Source of the DNA: Robertmurraya sp. FSL R5-0851 | Lineage (GTDB): Bacteria > Bacillota > Bacilli > Bacillales > Cytobacillaceae | Assembly: GCF_038002965.1 (NCBI RefSeq) | Contig: NZ_JBBOOE010000001.1 | Coordinates: 2,895,001 to 2,959,000, forward strand | Reading direction: 5' to 3' | DNA length: 64,000 nucleotides | Shown here: piece after piece, positions 43,679-54,015 of the stretch | Layout of the letters: every line of letters starts with the position of its first letter | Position numbering within the stretch: position 1 is the stretch's first letter | Notes under the pieces: model-generated | The model's database searches: none | What the model was told of the DNA's origin: nothing | What the model saw: only the letters and a program-made list of their open reading frames with translations | Made by a program: the position numbers and the translations under genes

Positions 43679-43774
43679 TGATGTTACCTCCATGCCCGTA
43701 TTTTTCAATGTATATTGTACCATTTGCGAATGTTCCTGTATCCATTCTTTTTTTAAGTTATTTGATCATTATTC

Positions 43775-43802
43775 TTGATCCTAAAAAAATCCAGTATATA
43801 AT
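43775..43802 (+). promoter_or_regulatory. Promoter of metA
   Basis: TTGATC (43775-43780), 16-base spacer, TATAAT (43797-43802), about 34 bases before the metA start. No S-box riboswitch is seen in this short leader. Confidence 0.65.
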
Positions 43803-43841
43803 ATAAATAGCCTGAATATTGAATAAAGGGGTTGAAATTCA

Positions 43842-44750
43842 TTGCCAATCAAAATTCCGAAGCTCTTGCCAGCTCGAGAAATACTGGAATCTGAAAATAT
43901 CTTTATTATGGACGACGAGAGAGCGAACCATCAGGACATTCGTCCGTTAAATATTCTCATCCTGAATCTAATGCCAGAAAAGCAAAAAACAGAGGCTCAG
44001 TTACTTAGACTGTTAGGGAATACCCCTCTACAAGTTAATATTTCATTCTTACAAACCATTACTCATCAAGCAAAAAATACAAGCCAATTGCATCTTGACC
44101 AGTTCTACACGTCATTCTCTGAAATAAAGCACCGCAAGTATGATGGACTTATTATCACTGGAGCACCAGTAGAACTATTATCCTTTGAAGAAGTTGATTA
44201 TTGGGAAGAGTTAAAAATGATCATGGACTGGTCAAAAACGAATGTCACTTCAACTTTACATATTTGTTGGGGGGCACAAGCGGCATTGTATCACCATTTT
44301 GGTATTGGAAAGTATGAACTATCAAGAAAATGTTCCGGCATCTTTACTCACCGCGTACATGATCCTGTCGATCTATTATTAAGAGGATTTGATGATGAGT
44401 ATCTCGCCCCTCACTCCAGATACACAGATGTGGCAGTCGAGGAAATCATGAACCACCCTTCTCTAAGATTGTTATCAAGTTCAGAGGTAGCAGGCCCATT
44501 TATCATTAGTGCCGATGAGGGCAAACAAATCATGATTACGGGACATTTAGAATATGAATCGACAACCCTATCTGAAGAGTACTCAAGAGATCAAAAAAAG
44601 GGCTTGGATATCCATGTTCCGGAAAATTATTTTCCTAACAATGATCCCAATCAAAATCCAGCAAATCGTTGGCGTTCCCACGCACATTTATTATTTTCAA
44701 ACTGGCTTAACTACTTTGTGTATCAACAAACTCCGTATGTATGGGAATAA
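43842..44750 (+). CDS. metA: Homoserine O-acetyltransferase (MetA family)
   Basis: A 302-residue enzyme of methionine synthesis. Nucleophile Cys142 is in [15 protein letters not shown], and the His and Glu of the active site lie in GHLEYE. Position 111 is Glu (TGAPVE); this residue is the published switch between acetyl-CoA (Glu) and succinyl-CoA (Gly) use, so O-acetylation is expected. TTG 43842 follows AAAGGGG. Monocistronic. Confidence 0.95.
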   Translation: MPIKIPKLLPAREILESENIFIMDDERANHQDIRPLNILILNLMPEKQKTEAQLLRLLGNTPLQVNISFLQTITHQAKNTSQLHLDQFYTSFSEIKHRKYDGLIITGAPVELLSFEEVDYWEELKMIMDWSKTNVTSTLHICWGAQAALYHHFGIGKYELSRKCSGIFTHRVHDPVDLLLRGFDDEYLAPHSRYTDVAVEEIMNHPSLRLLSSSEVAGPFIISADEGKQIMITGHLEYESTTLSEEYSRDQKKGLDIHVPENYFPNNDPNQNPANRWRSHAHLLFSNWLNYFVYQQTPYVWE

Positions 44751-44778
44751 AAAAAGAGAGCGATATCGCTCTCTTTTT
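44751..44778. terminator. Bidirectional terminator between metA and mntR
   Basis: A perfect 28-base palindrome: A5 GAGAGCGAT on the left arm and its complement ending in T5, flanked by the two converging stop codons. Confidence 0.95.
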
Positions 44779-45199
44779 AATTCTCTTCATTTTTCTTTTG
44801 AATTTCTCTTAACGCTTCTATTCGATTTTCGTCCTCTTCGAAAAATTGGACGAGGTCACCTATCCGATCAATTGCATCCCAGCTTAAATGATGCTCAATT
44901 CCTTCCACGTCATCATATATATTTTCTTCTTTTACACCAATCGTTCGAAGAAGCTGTTCCAGTAGCTCATGACGATAAACGAGCCTTTTACCAATTTTTT
45001 TTCCCTTTGGAGTTAGTACAAGCCCTCTATATTTTTCGTACACTAAATACTCATCTCGATCTAGCTTTTGAACCATTTTCGTAACCGAAGAGGGATGAAC
45101 AGATAAACCTTCCGCAATGTCCGAAACTCTTGCATAGCCTTTTTCTTCAATTAGATTGTATATCTGTTCAATATAATCTTCCATACTCGGTGTTGGCAT
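44777..45199 (-). CDS. mntR: Manganese-dependent transcription repressor MntR
   Basis: A 142-residue DtxR-family repressor, the same length as B. subtilis MntR. All six metal ligands known for that protein are present: D8, E11, H77, E99, E102, H103. The winged helix-turn-helix is at about 22-62 ([20 protein letters not shown]). Represses manganese importers when manganese is sufficient; no such importer is encoded in the window. Confidence 0.95.
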   Translation of the reverse strand: MPTPSMEDYIEQIYNLIEEKGYARVSDIAEGLSVHPSSVTKMVQKLDRDEYLVYEKYRGLVLTPKGKKIGKRLVYRHELLEQLLRTIGVKEENIYDDVEGIEHHLSWDAIDRIGDLVQFFEEDENRIEALREIQKKNEEN

Positions 45200-45289
45200 C
45201 CGTTGACCCTCCTGCGTGCATCATCAATAATAAAAGTTTACTATAGTTAAAAATTGGAGACAAGGGAATTCGCTTCCAATCAACCACTC

Positions 45290-47449
45290 TTAATTCAAAA
45301 ATTCCATCTTCCAGCTATAATACTCATTGTCAGGATTTTTTTCATATCGTAGATTTGCATCAAATTTATTTCCTTTTTTACTCGTTAAACCTTTTACAGT
45401 GGCTGTCCCATTCTTCAAAAGCATTTTCACCATTGTTTTTGAAGGCTTTTTCTTTAAGGCAGCCAAAAATTTATCATTTTTCCAAATGACAAATTTACAG
45501 CCATTTTTCCAGTTGTTACAGCCATAACCTTTTTGCCCCTCAATAATACTCCCCTGACTACAGGCAGGGCATTTTCCTAATGCGTCAATTGATTTCTTTT
45601 CATAAGTTACTTCATTAATAATAATATCTTTTTCATGTTTTATGGTGTTTACAGCACTTGCGGTAAAATCAAATATTAAATTCAGAAAGCTTTCTTTCGT
45701 AAACTTTTGTTTTTCTATATCTGATAAAGTTTTTTCTAAACGGCCTGTAAATTCTAGGTCAAACAATTCTTTCACAGGAAAAGTCTCTACTAGATTTTTA
45801 CCAAGTTCGGTACAAATCAAACTCTTATTTTTGGTTTCAATATATCCAATATCTTTTAACTTTTTAATGGTTTCTGCCCTTGTAGCTGGAGTACCAATGC
45901 TATAACCACTTAAGATTGCAGCCATCATTTCTTCACTTTCTTCATCGCCCTGACCTTTTCCACAAGTCTCCATTACTCTAAGCAATGTCTTTTCCGTATG
46001 ATGCTTTGGTGGTTTCGTAGCATGTGAAGTAAGCTTGTGATCAACCATCTCTACCAGATCATGAACTTTTACAAGTGGCAAAACATTATCTTTTGATTCA
46101 ATTTTTTCCACCTTTCTCCACCCTTCAACAAGCTGTACCCGTCCCTTAGATACAAATACACCTTTGGTGTCGAGGTTACTCATTTTTGTCATAATCTTGG
46201 TTTCTTCATGTTCAGCAATCGGCATAAACTGCATGATCAATCGATTTTTTATTGCATGGTACACAATTTCTTCATCTTTAGTTAACGATTTGGGTAGTAA
46301 ATAGGTTGGAATAATTGCACTGTGGCTTTCAACCTTTGAATTATCGAACACTCTCTTTAGCTTCGAAAATTTCACTTCATTTTCATATGGAAGTCCTCGA
46401 GTTATATTTTCTAAAACCTTTGCTGTTTTTCCAACAAGACTTTCCTCTAACACAACGCTAGCCGTTCTTGGATACGTAATATACTTCTTCTCATACAGTG
46501 ATTGAGCTACTTTTAAAACCTTATCTGAAGTCCAGCCTTTAAATTTACTAGTAATAAATCCCTGTAAATTTGACAGATTGAATAAATAGGGAGGATACTC
46601 TTTCTTCCGTTCCACTTGTTTATCTGCAATGATTGCTGAGGGATCCTTCATAGCTTCTTGAATTTTTTCTAAGTGCTCCTTATTAGAAAACTTGTCTTCC
46701 TCGTTTTCAACATAAGTTCCTTCATACGCCTCACCATCTTGTGTTTTGAAAGTAGCAGCCAATTTGAAGTATTCTTCCGGTTTAAAGTTTTCTATTTCTC
46801 GATCCCGATCATAAATAATTTTTAAGGTTGGCAAAAGAACTCTACCTATATTAAGTGCCTTTCCCTTCCCCTTTTGGTACTTTAATGTCGCAACGGAAGT
46901 CAGATTAATTCCGATCACCCAATCAGCCCATTGACGACCAATTCCAGCATCTTGAAGGGGTCTCATCTCCGTATTAGGCTTCATTTGTTGAAGTCCTTTT
47001 AACACCTCATCAGGTGTCCATTCATTTAGTAACAATCTGTACACTTGCTTTTGGGTTTTTAGGTTATATATGATCGTATCCCCGATAATTTGACCTTCTC
47101 GGTCATAGTCGCAAGCAGATATGACCATTTCCACGTCATTTCGTTTGATTAAATTGTAGATTATTTTTAGTTGCTTTCTTGCACCCAAATCTTCCTTCTC
47201 TTTATTCCTTGGATCACTTTTTACTTTGTACCGAAAGTTAGGAGGAATAAAAGGGAAGTTCTCCATATTCCATCTAGCCATCTTCTCATCGTAATCTTTT
47301 GCATCGTAAAGTTGCATAAGGTGTCCAAATGCCCATGTAATAATATATCCATTACCTTCGTAATATCCATCTTGTCTGCCTTTAATTTTTAATGCATCTG
47401 CAATATTTTTAGCAACAGATGGCTTTTCAGCGATAATTACTTTACTCAC
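45290..47449 (-). CDS. topB: DNA topoisomerase III
   Basis: A 719-residue type IA topoisomerase. TOPRIM domain (VIIAEKPSVAKNIA, SACDYDREGQ), catalytic Tyr in YITYPRT, and a C-terminal zinc ribbon (CPACSQG...CNNWKNGC). Decatenates DNA. Monocistronic; preceded by an A/T-rich promoter region. Confidence 0.95.
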   Translation of the reverse strand: MSKVIIAEKPSVAKNIADALKIKGRQDGYYEGNGYIITWAFGHLMQLYDAKDYDEKMARWNMENFPFIPPNFRYKVKSDPRNKEKEDLGARKQLKIIYNLIKRNDVEMVISACDYDREGQIIGDTIIYNLKTQKQVYRLLLNEWTPDEVLKGLQQMKPNTEMRPLQDAGIGRQWADWVIGINLTSVATLKYQKGKGKALNIGRVLLPTLKIIYDRDREIENFKPEEYFKLAATFKTQDGEAYEGTYVENEEDKFSNKEHLEKIQEAMKDPSAIIADKQVERKKEYPPYLFNLSNLQGFITSKFKGWTSDKVLKVAQSLYEKKYITYPRTASVVLEESLVGKTAKVLENITRGLPYENEVKFSKLKRVFDNSKVESHSAIIPTYLLPKSLTKDEEIVYHAIKNRLIMQFMPIAEHEETKIMTKMSNLDTKGVFVSKGRVQLVEGWRKVEKIESKDNVLPLVKVHDLVEMVDHKLTSHATKPPKHHTEKTLLRVMETCGKGQGDEESEEMMAAILSGYSIGTPATRAETIKKLKDIGYIETKNKSLICTELGKNLVETFPVKELFDLEFTGRLEKTLSDIEKQKFTKESFLNLIFDFTASAVNTIKHEKDIIINEVTYEKKSIDALGKCPACSQGSIIEGQKGYGCNNWKNGCKFVIWKNDKFLAALKKKPSKTMVKMLLKNGTATVKGLTSKKGNKFDANLRYEKNPDNEYYSWKMEFLN

Positions 47450-47572
47450 TATTTCACCTACTTTAATAAGAAGAAATCAACCTAACATATATGTGATTTC
47501 ACTTTTCTAAAACTAGAACAGTATACTATTTTACCACAATATTTGATTGTAAGGTTTAAGATTTGTTGAACA

Positions 47573-47605
47573 AAAAAAGCAAAGGATATTCTCCTTTGCT
47601 TTTTT
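47573..47605 (-). terminator. Intrinsic terminator of pucF-pucG-pucH
   Basis: A perfect 14-bp stem (47573-47586 with 47592-47605) with A6/T6 ends, 15 bases after the pucH stop. Confidence 0.9.
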
Positions 47606-47619
47606 GTAAAATAATTTTA

Positions 47620-48981
47620 CTAACTAATATCTCTTTCATGCAGCCACTTTCCAAAGCTGACAGACTCAATAATATCCCCATTATCATAAATTAACTTCCC
47701 TCTATTGTATGTTGATGTTACCTGACATGGAAAGGTATGATCTAAGTACACACTTTGTTTATGCTTGGCGAAGAAATTATCCTCTGTTACTCTAAATTCT
47801 TTCATTGATACAATTGCAAAGTCGGCATCCATTCCTACTTGGATACTCCCTTTTGATTGAAGGTGAAATCGTTTGGCAGGTGCTTCTGATGTCCATTCTG
47901 CGACCCGTGTAAAAGGAATATTATGATTGAGTGCTAACTCAATCATTGATAATAATGTAAATTGCCCACCGCTAATGCCACCCCATGCTTCAAACAAATT
48001 ATACACAGAGGGGTCTTTCATAGAATAAGGACAAGGGGAATGGTCAGAAGAGATCATATCAAACTTTCCATCTATTAATAATTGAAGAAGTCTTTCTTGT
48101 TCTTTTTTCTCCCTTAATGGTGGAGCACATTTAGCAATTGGGCCCTTCTCCACAAGATCCTGGTGTGAAAATAGTAAATAGTGGGGACATGTCTCTACCG
48201 TTACATCCATCCCCTCTAGTTTAGCTGCTTCAATCTTTTTGATCGCAGCTTCACTACTAATATGAACAAAATGCAAGGCACATCCAGTCAGCTTTGCATA
48301 GGTTAGGGCTCTATCAACTGCCTCTGCTTCTGCAATGATTGGACGTGATTCCAGGTAATCGTCTGCGCTTACTAAACCTTTTTGCTGTTTTTCCTTCTGC
48401 AGCCAGTTAGTAATCGGAGCACTTTCAGCATGTAACGCCAAAATCTTACCAAGTGAAGCAATTTCTTTCATCCCATTTAATAATGTATCATCATCGGCCC
48501 GCTCAAATTCATCATTTCCCGTTTCTGATAGAAAGGCTTTAAAGCCTATAGCTCCATTTTCCGCTAGTCCTTTTATATCTTTTTCATGATTAGGGACTAA
48601 CCCACCCCACAAGGCAAAATCAACAACAGACTTCTTTTTTCCAATTTCCGCTTTTCCAAGTAACGCTCTGTCATTAATGGTTGACGGTATTCCATTTAAA
48701 GGCATGTCAAAAAAGGTGGTACACCCTCCTGCAGCCATCATTTTAGAGCCTGTCTCAAACCCTTCCCACTGTTCTCGTCCAGGTTCACTAAAATGAACAT
48801 GTACATCAATCACACCAGGAAAAATATACAAACCGGTTGCATCGCGTTCCTCTAGTGCAGTTCCGTCGATTTCAGCCTCCAGTTTTACAATGACACCTTT
48901 CTTTACTGCTATATCTGTTTGAATCACTTCATCTGAAAATACGACCAAACCATTACGTATTAAAAGATCATAATTAGCCAT
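47620..48981 (-). CDS. pucH: Allantoinase
   Basis: A 453-residue amidohydrolase opening allantoin to allantoate. GVIDVHVHFSEPG (metal His pair), GFKAFLSETG (carboxylated Lys), FVHISS and ISSDHSPCPYSM are the allantoinase blocks. ATG 48981 follows AGAGGTGAAG. Last gene of the pucF-G-H operon. Confidence 0.95.
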   Translation of the reverse strand: MANYDLLIRNGLVVFSDEVIQTDIAVKKGVIVKLEAEIDGTALEERDATGLYIFPGVIDVHVHFSEPGREQWEGFETGSKMMAAGGCTTFFDMPLNGIPSTINDRALLGKAEIGKKKSVVDFALWGGLVPNHEKDIKGLAENGAIGFKAFLSETGNDEFERADDDTLLNGMKEIASLGKILALHAESAPITNWLQKEKQQKGLVSADDYLESRPIIAEAEAVDRALTYAKLTGCALHFVHISSEAAIKKIEAAKLEGMDVTVETCPHYLLFSHQDLVEKGPIAKCAPPLREKKEQERLLQLLIDGKFDMISSDHSPCPYSMKDPSVYNLFEAWGGISGGQFTLLSMIELALNHNIPFTRVAEWTSEAPAKRFHLQSKGSIQVGMDADFAIVSMKEFRVTEDNFFAKHKQSVYLDHTFPCQVTSTYNRGKLIYDNGDIIESVSFGKWLHERDIS

Positions 48982-48997
48982 ACCAGCTTCACCTCTA

Positions 48998-50251
48998 CTA
49001 TAACTTTAGCAAACTTTGATTCTCACTCATATAAACATCTAAACTCGCCTGAATCGCATCTCCTCGATGAACATTCACTCCATGTCGAATTAAAACGGCT
49101 TCTAATGCTCCAAGTACGGCTAGAACATTTTCTTTTCGACAGCTGTAGCCCATCGTACCAATTCTCCAAATCTTCCCATGTAAAGGACCGAATGAAGAAG
49201 CAATTTCAATACTAAATGCTTCAAGTAACATTTTCCTAACTGATTCCCCGTCTATCCCCTTTGGAATTTCTATACAAGTAACACAAGGCAGCTTATTCCT
49301 TGAATCACCAAAAAGCTTTAATCCCATCGCTTCAATCCCTGCTATTAACGCCCTTTCATGGTACTGATGTCGATTAAAGCGCTCTTCTAGACCTTCTAAT
49401 AAAACAAGTCTTAAACCTTCGTGCAAAGCATAGATCATTGAGGTTGCCTCTGTATGATGATTGAGTCTTCGCGGACCCCAATAATCCTGGAGCATACTTA
49501 AATCAAAATAATTACTGGCAATGAAATGATTACTTCTCTTATAATTCAAATCCTGCTCAGTTGCAATTCCTCGCTCCACCTTTTTTCGAGCGTATAATAT
49601 ATTTTCAATCCGTTCGTTATACGTAATGGGCGCCAGCCCAGATGGAACTGATAAGCATTTTTGAGTACCACCTATCATTCCATCAATAAACCATTCATCG
49701 GTTTTTACCTCAACCCCTCCGATAGATGCAACAGCATCCACCACGAGAAGCACATCTCTTTCTCGACAAGCTCTTCCAATTTCTTCAAGCGGTTGCAATC
49801 TACCGGTCGATGTTTCTCCATGTACTATAGCTACAATTTTAGGTGACACCTTTTCAATTTCTTCAATGACCACTTTAGGATCAAATACATCACCCCATGG
49901 GCACTCTATGGAGTACACATCTGCGCCATACCGTTCACAAATTTCTACTAACAAATGTCCGAATCTCCCGTATATCGGAACTAATACGCGATCACCAGGT
50001 TCAATGATGCTACAAAGAATGGCCTCATTTCCCGATCTTGAGGTACCATCAATAGGAAATGCCCATGTGTTCTTTGTTTGAAAAACTTGACGAAGCATTG
50101 TCATAACTTCATTCATAATAGTTGTAAAAGCGGGATCAAACTGCCCTAAAATAGGTGTGCTCATCGCACGTAACACACGAGGATCAACTTCAACCGGTCC
50201 TGGTGTCATTATTGTACGCAATGGTGTATGCAATTCTGAAAAAACCACCAT
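48998..50251 (-). CDS. pucG: (S)-ureidoglycine-glyoxylate transaminase
   Basis: A 417-residue class V aminotransferase: MTPGPVEVDPRVLRAM start, DGTSRSGNEA and GGTQKCLSVPSG with the PLP Lys. PucG swaps the amino group of unstable ureidoglycine onto glyoxylate, yielding oxalurate and glycine. Its location between allantoinase and allantoate amidohydrolase supports this over other class V activities. Confidence 0.9.
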   Translation of the reverse strand: MVVFSELHTPLRTIMTPGPVEVDPRVLRAMSTPILGQFDPAFTTIMNEVMTMLRQVFQTKNTWAFPIDGTSRSGNEAILCSIIEPGDRVLVPIYGRFGHLLVEICERYGADVYSIECPWGDVFDPKVVIEEIEKVSPKIVAIVHGETSTGRLQPLEEIGRACRERDVLLVVDAVASIGGVEVKTDEWFIDGMIGGTQKCLSVPSGLAPITYNERIENILYARKKVERGIATEQDLNYKRSNHFIASNYFDLSMLQDYWGPRRLNHHTEATSMIYALHEGLRLVLLEGLEERFNRHQYHERALIAGIEAMGLKLFGDSRNKLPCVTCIEIPKGIDGESVRKMLLEAFSIEIASSFGPLHGKIWRIGTMGYSCRKENVLAVLGALEAVLIRHGVNVHRGDAIQASLDVYMSENQSLLKL

Positions 50252-50262
50252 GTTTCACTCCT

Positions 50263-51510
50263 TTAATAAGCTAATTTATATAAAACTTCTGTTAATAACT
50301 CAATACCTGTCTCTAATTCTTCTAAATTCGTAAATTCCTGTGGTGAATGACTAATTCCACCACGGCTAGGGACAAACAACAAGGAAGTCGGACAAATTCC
50401 ACCAAATACTTGAGCATCATGCCCAGCCCCACTAATCATTTTTTGATAGCGGTATCGGTTTCTTTCTGCAATTTCACCTGCCCATTCACACATTTCTTCA
50501 TCCATCTTCACAGGCTTTACGTCCATCCATTGCACGATTTCCACTTCTATATTTGATACATCAGAAAAACGCTTAAACTCTGTAAAAATATTTTGACAAT
50601 ATTCTTCAATAATTTCTTCCTGATGATGCCGAATATCTAAAGAAAATTCTACCTCGCCAGCTACTACATTGGGTACATTCGGCTTTACGTTTAATCTTCC
50701 AACTGTAGCAACTAACATAGGATCTGTATTCTTTGCTTTATCAGTTAAGAAAGAGATTAGATGGGAAGCAGTGCTTACAGCATCTTTTCGAAACTGCATT
50801 GGGGTTGTTCCTGCATGATTACTTTCACCCTTGATACGAATGGTATAACGGCGCTGGCCTACGATATGAGTAACAATACCGATTTGGTTTTTATTTCGTT
50901 CAAGTATCATTCCTTGTTCAATATGAATTTCTACAAATCTCTCTATATCTGTACGAACCGGTGAACCGTATGACTTTGGATCAAAGCCCACTTGCTTCAT
51001 TGCTTCGAAAAACGAAATACCCTCTCCATCCCTTACATTTTCCACTCGAGAAAGGTTGTAAACACCACTAATATTCCTTGACCCCCAAAAGGTTAATGGA
51101 AAACGACTTCCCTCTTCTTCACATAAAGAAACCACTTCTATCGTTTTTTTCGGGTATCCATATCTATGAAAAAGCCTTACCGTAGCTAATAAGCTTGCAA
51201 TAATACCGTATGCACCATCGTACTTCCCACCGTCCACTACCGTATCAATATGAGAGCCTGTCAGAATCGTTTTATCATTTTCATTTGTACCTGGTAATCT
51301 ACCAAATAAATTTCCCACGCTATCAAAATACGTATATAAATTCGTTTGATCCATCATATTTTTTAATGCTACCTGTGCCTCTAGCCAGGCTGGTGAATAC
51401 AGAAGTCTTGTTACACCCCCACTTTCTGTTTCTCCTATAGAAGCAAGCCATTCAATCACTGCTCCCACTTGTCCTTCTTCAATTAATTGTTTATTAATTT
51501 GAATGGCCAT
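50263..51510 (-). CDS. pucF: Allantoate amidohydrolase
   Basis: A 415-residue M20-type enzyme of the AllC/PucF family: GSHIDTVVDGGKYDGAYG (metal His, Asp), CEEEGSRFP (catalytic Glu), and GAGHDAQV near the end. Converts allantoate to ureidoglycine with ammonia and carbon dioxide release. ATG 51510 has GGAG eight bases upstream. First gene of the operon, behind a TnrA/GlnR-like site. Confidence 0.9.
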   Translation of the reverse strand: MAIQINKQLIEEGQVGAVIEWLASIGETESGGVTRLLYSPAWLEAQVALKNMMDQTNLYTYFDSVGNLFGRLPGTNENDKTILTGSHIDTVVDGGKYDGAYGIIASLLATVRLFHRYGYPKKTIEVVSLCEEEGSRFPLTFWGSRNISGVYNLSRVENVRDGEGISFFEAMKQVGFDPKSYGSPVRTDIERFVEIHIEQGMILERNKNQIGIVTHIVGQRRYTIRIKGESNHAGTTPMQFRKDAVSTASHLISFLTDKAKNTDPMLVATVGRLNVKPNVPNVVAGEVEFSLDIRHHQEEIIEEYCQNIFTEFKRFSDVSNIEVEIVQWMDVKPVKMDEEMCEWAGEIAERNRYRYQKMISGAGHDAQVFGGICPTSLLFVPSRGGISHSPQEFTNLEELETGIELLTEVLYKLAY

Positions 51511-51537
51511 CCCCTTCACTCCCTATAAATAAATCCA

Positions 51538-51554
51538 TGTTATTTTTCTTAACA
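51538..51554. promoter_or_regulatory. TnrA/GlnR-type box before pucF
   Basis: TGTTATTTTTCTTAACA fits TGTNA-N7-TNACA exactly. It lies 28 bases upstream of the pucF start in the divergent pucF-pucR region. Confidence 0.7.
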
Positions 51555-51712
51555 TCATCACGTTATATTATTAGTTTACCTATTTTCCCAGTGAACTTCA
51601 TTAGCGTTTATGTAAAATATTCGATAGTTTTTTATGCAAATTGACCAAATCATGATAATATTAAACAAAAAATACTAAATTTTCTGCATAATAATCGAAA
51701 GGAATGTTCCTA

Positions 51713-53314
51713 TTGAAAGTAAATCAACTCTTAAATGTACCGGATTTAGAAGGAATGAATATGATTGCCGGACAATCAGGAATGGAACGCGAAGTAAAGT
51801 CTGTTAACATGATGGATGCTCCTGATATCATCCATTACTTAAACAAAAATGAATTTCTTGTCACAACCGCCTACCATTTTAAAGATCATCCTCAAACACT
51901 GACCAATTTAGTTGAAGCCATGGCAACACAAGGGTGTGCCGGATTAGGAATTAAAACCAAACGATTTTTAAATAAAATTCCAGATGAAGTAATTGAACTA
52001 GCAAACGAACTTTCATTACCTGTTATTGAACTTCCTTTACATTTATCTTTAGGTGAAATCGTGAACCATTCTTTACGCGCCATTCTCGATCAACGCGCAT
52101 CAGAATTAACATTTGCACTCGAAACACATAAGCAGTTCACAAAAATCATTATGGAAGGCAAAGGAATTGGACTGTTACTTCAAGATTTATCACAGATGAT
52201 CCAGCGACCTGTCCGATTGATTGATCAGTATTTTAAGCCCATTTTCCAACAAACACCAGAAGGCACATACCCTATATTTTCAGAAGAGATTACACTTCCA
52301 AAGTCTCCAATCTCACCGATTTCTTTTTCTATTTCTGACACAAGAGAGACGTATACTTTATTCCCCATCCATATTAGCGAAAGAAAAAAAGGATTTCTGA
52401 TGATTAACGGAGAGGTAAAAAAAACAGATCAGTTAACTTCATTAACAATTGAACAAGCAACAAATGTGATTTCATTTTCTCTTATGAAAGAAAGTGCACT
52501 AAGACAACAAGGTCGGAGCATTCGCAACGATTTTTTCCTTCACTTTATTGACGGAACTTTTTCATCTCAGGAAGAGATTATCGGAAGAGCAGCTGAATTC
52601 TCATTAAGAAATGATCAAAAGTATATCTGTGTAGTAGGTAAAATCGATGGAGATAAATTTCAACCTTCCTATGCCGAGCGTCACGAAAAAGCAGACGTCA
52701 TTTATGATTTTATAGAAGGAGAAGTGTCTGCAATGACCCCAAAAATTCATTTTTTCACAAAGGGTGAGTCTTGTATTCTCTTATTTGAATCAGAAGAAAA
52801 TGTGTTGCACCCTAGTATGTACTGCGAGTCTATTTTGGTTCAACTTCAGGAAAGAATATTTAAATACTATGAAAATACCATCTCATTCGGAATCAGCAAT
52901 TTATGCCATACTTTTATGGATGTCAAAAACGCCCACAAAGATGCCCTAGACGCACTATCACAAGGAAAATTTTCAAAGCAAATTGGATATATCCAAACGT
53001 TTCAAGCAAAAGACATCTCTGAATTGTTACGCATGGTACCACAAGAAGATTTAAGAAACTTTTATTCTTTCGCTTTAAGTAAATTTACAGATATTAAAAT
53101 AGAAGAAGAACAAACTTTACTAGATACATTGTCTGTATACTTAGAAACACACTGCCAAATTTCTGAAACCGCGAAAAGATTATTTATCCATAGAAATACG
53201 GTGGTTTACCGTATTGAAAAATGCGAAGAAATTTTAGGAAAAAGCTTAAAGGATTCAGAAACAACCCTACAAATAAGGCTTGCTTTGCGGATTAGAGCCT
53301 TGTTACAAAACTAA
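51713..53314 (+). CDS. pucR: Purine catabolism regulator PucR
   Basis: A 533-residue regulator. An N-terminal PucR domain (about 1-125, KVNQLLNVPDL start), a central GAF-like region, and a C-terminal helix-turn-helix (YLETHCQISETAKRLFIHRNTVVYRIEK). PucR activates the puc genes in response to allantoin-pathway intermediates. TTG 51713 is used (AAAGGA nine bases upstream); ATG 51704 is too close to that site. Divergent from pucF. Confidence 0.9.
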   Translation: MKVNQLLNVPDLEGMNMIAGQSGMEREVKSVNMMDAPDIIHYLNKNEFLVTTAYHFKDHPQTLTNLVEAMATQGCAGLGIKTKRFLNKIPDEVIELANELSLPVIELPLHLSLGEIVNHSLRAILDQRASELTFALETHKQFTKIIMEGKGIGLLLQDLSQMIQRPVRLIDQYFKPIFQQTPEGTYPIFSEEITLPKSPISPISFSISDTRETYTLFPIHISERKKGFLMINGEVKKTDQLTSLTIEQATNVISFSLMKESALRQQGRSIRNDFFLHFIDGTFSSQEEIIGRAAEFSLRNDQKYICVVGKIDGDKFQPSYAERHEKADVIYDFIEGEVSAMTPKIHFFTKGESCILLFESEENVLHPSMYCESILVQLQERIFKYYENTISFGISNLCHTFMDVKNAHKDALDALSQGKFSKQIGYIQTFQAKDISELLRMVPQEDLRNFYSFALSKFTDIKIEEEQTLLDTLSVYLETHCQISETAKRLFIHRNTVVYRIEKCEEILGKSLKDSETTLQIRLALRIRALLQN

Positions 53315-53329
53315 AACTTCTACATAAAG

Positions 53330-53357
53330 AAACTCAAGCAAAGGCTTGAGTTTTTAT
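53330..53357 (+). terminator. Intrinsic terminator of pucR
   Basis: A 10-bp stem (53330-53339 with 53344-53353), 4-base loop and T-rich tail. Confidence 0.9.
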
Positions 53358-53457
53358 TTTTATATAAATTGAATAGAGTTTAACTGAATTTTTAGTCATT
53401 TTAAACAATGACAGTTAGGAAAACATTGATTAATATGGAATTATACATTACATTAAA

Positions 53458-53474
53458 TGTTATATTATATAACA
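53458..53474. promoter_or_regulatory. TnrA/GlnR-type box before uraD
   Basis: TGTTATATTATATAACA is a near-perfect palindrome fitting TGTNA-N7-TNACA, 33 bases before the uraD ATG. Confidence 0.75.
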
Positions 53475-53506
53475 TAATTATTTATCATGTGAAGGGAAGG
53501 GAACCA

Positions 53507-54001
53507 ATGTACACAATTAGCCAAGTAAACAATACAAACATGGATGAATTTATGAACATAATGAATGGAATTTTTGAACATTCCCCTTGGATTGCCCGTA
53601 TAGCTTTCAACGAAAAACCTTTTCCTTCCTTACATCATTTACACCGATGTATGGTAGACGTAGTCAAACACGCTTCCCCTGAGCAGCAATTAACACTAAT
53701 CAAAGCCCACCCGAATTTAGGAGAACGGATCGCAATGACAGATCATTCTACCGAAGAACAAAAAGGGGCTGGGTTACAGAATCTCTCCAATGATGAGTAC
53801 GAACAATTCATCAAAACCAATCAAGAGTATATGGATAAATTTGGATTCCCATTCATTTTAGCCGTTCGTGGAAAGAACAAACACGAAATATACGAATCGA
53901 TGAAAACACGAATTTCTTCTAGCAAAGAGATTGAGTTTGAAACAGCTTTGACTGAAATATACAAAATTGCCCTTCTTCGTTTAGAAGAAATCATTAAATG
54001 A
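53507..54001 (+). CDS. uraD: OHCU decarboxylase
   Basis: A 164-residue 2-oxo-4-hydroxy-4-carboxy-5-ureidoimidazoline decarboxylase, giving S-allantoin. IKAHPNLGER has the catalytic His, and QKGAGLQNLSNDEYEQF follows as in the family. ATG 53507 has GAAGGGAAGGG upstream; the longer frame from 53408 runs through the regulatory palindrome. In B. subtilis this domain is fused to uricase (PucL); here it stands alone with no uricase domain anywhere in the window. Confidence 0.95.
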   Translation: MYTISQVNNTNMDEFMNIMNGIFEHSPWIARIAFNEKPFPSLHHLHRCMVDVVKHASPEQQLTLIKAHPNLGERIAMTDHSTEEQKGAGLQNLSNDEYEQFIKTNQEYMDKFGFPFILAVRGKNKHEIYESMKTRISSSKEIEFETALTEIYKIALLRLEEIIK

Positions 54002-54015
54002 AAGGATGATATTTT

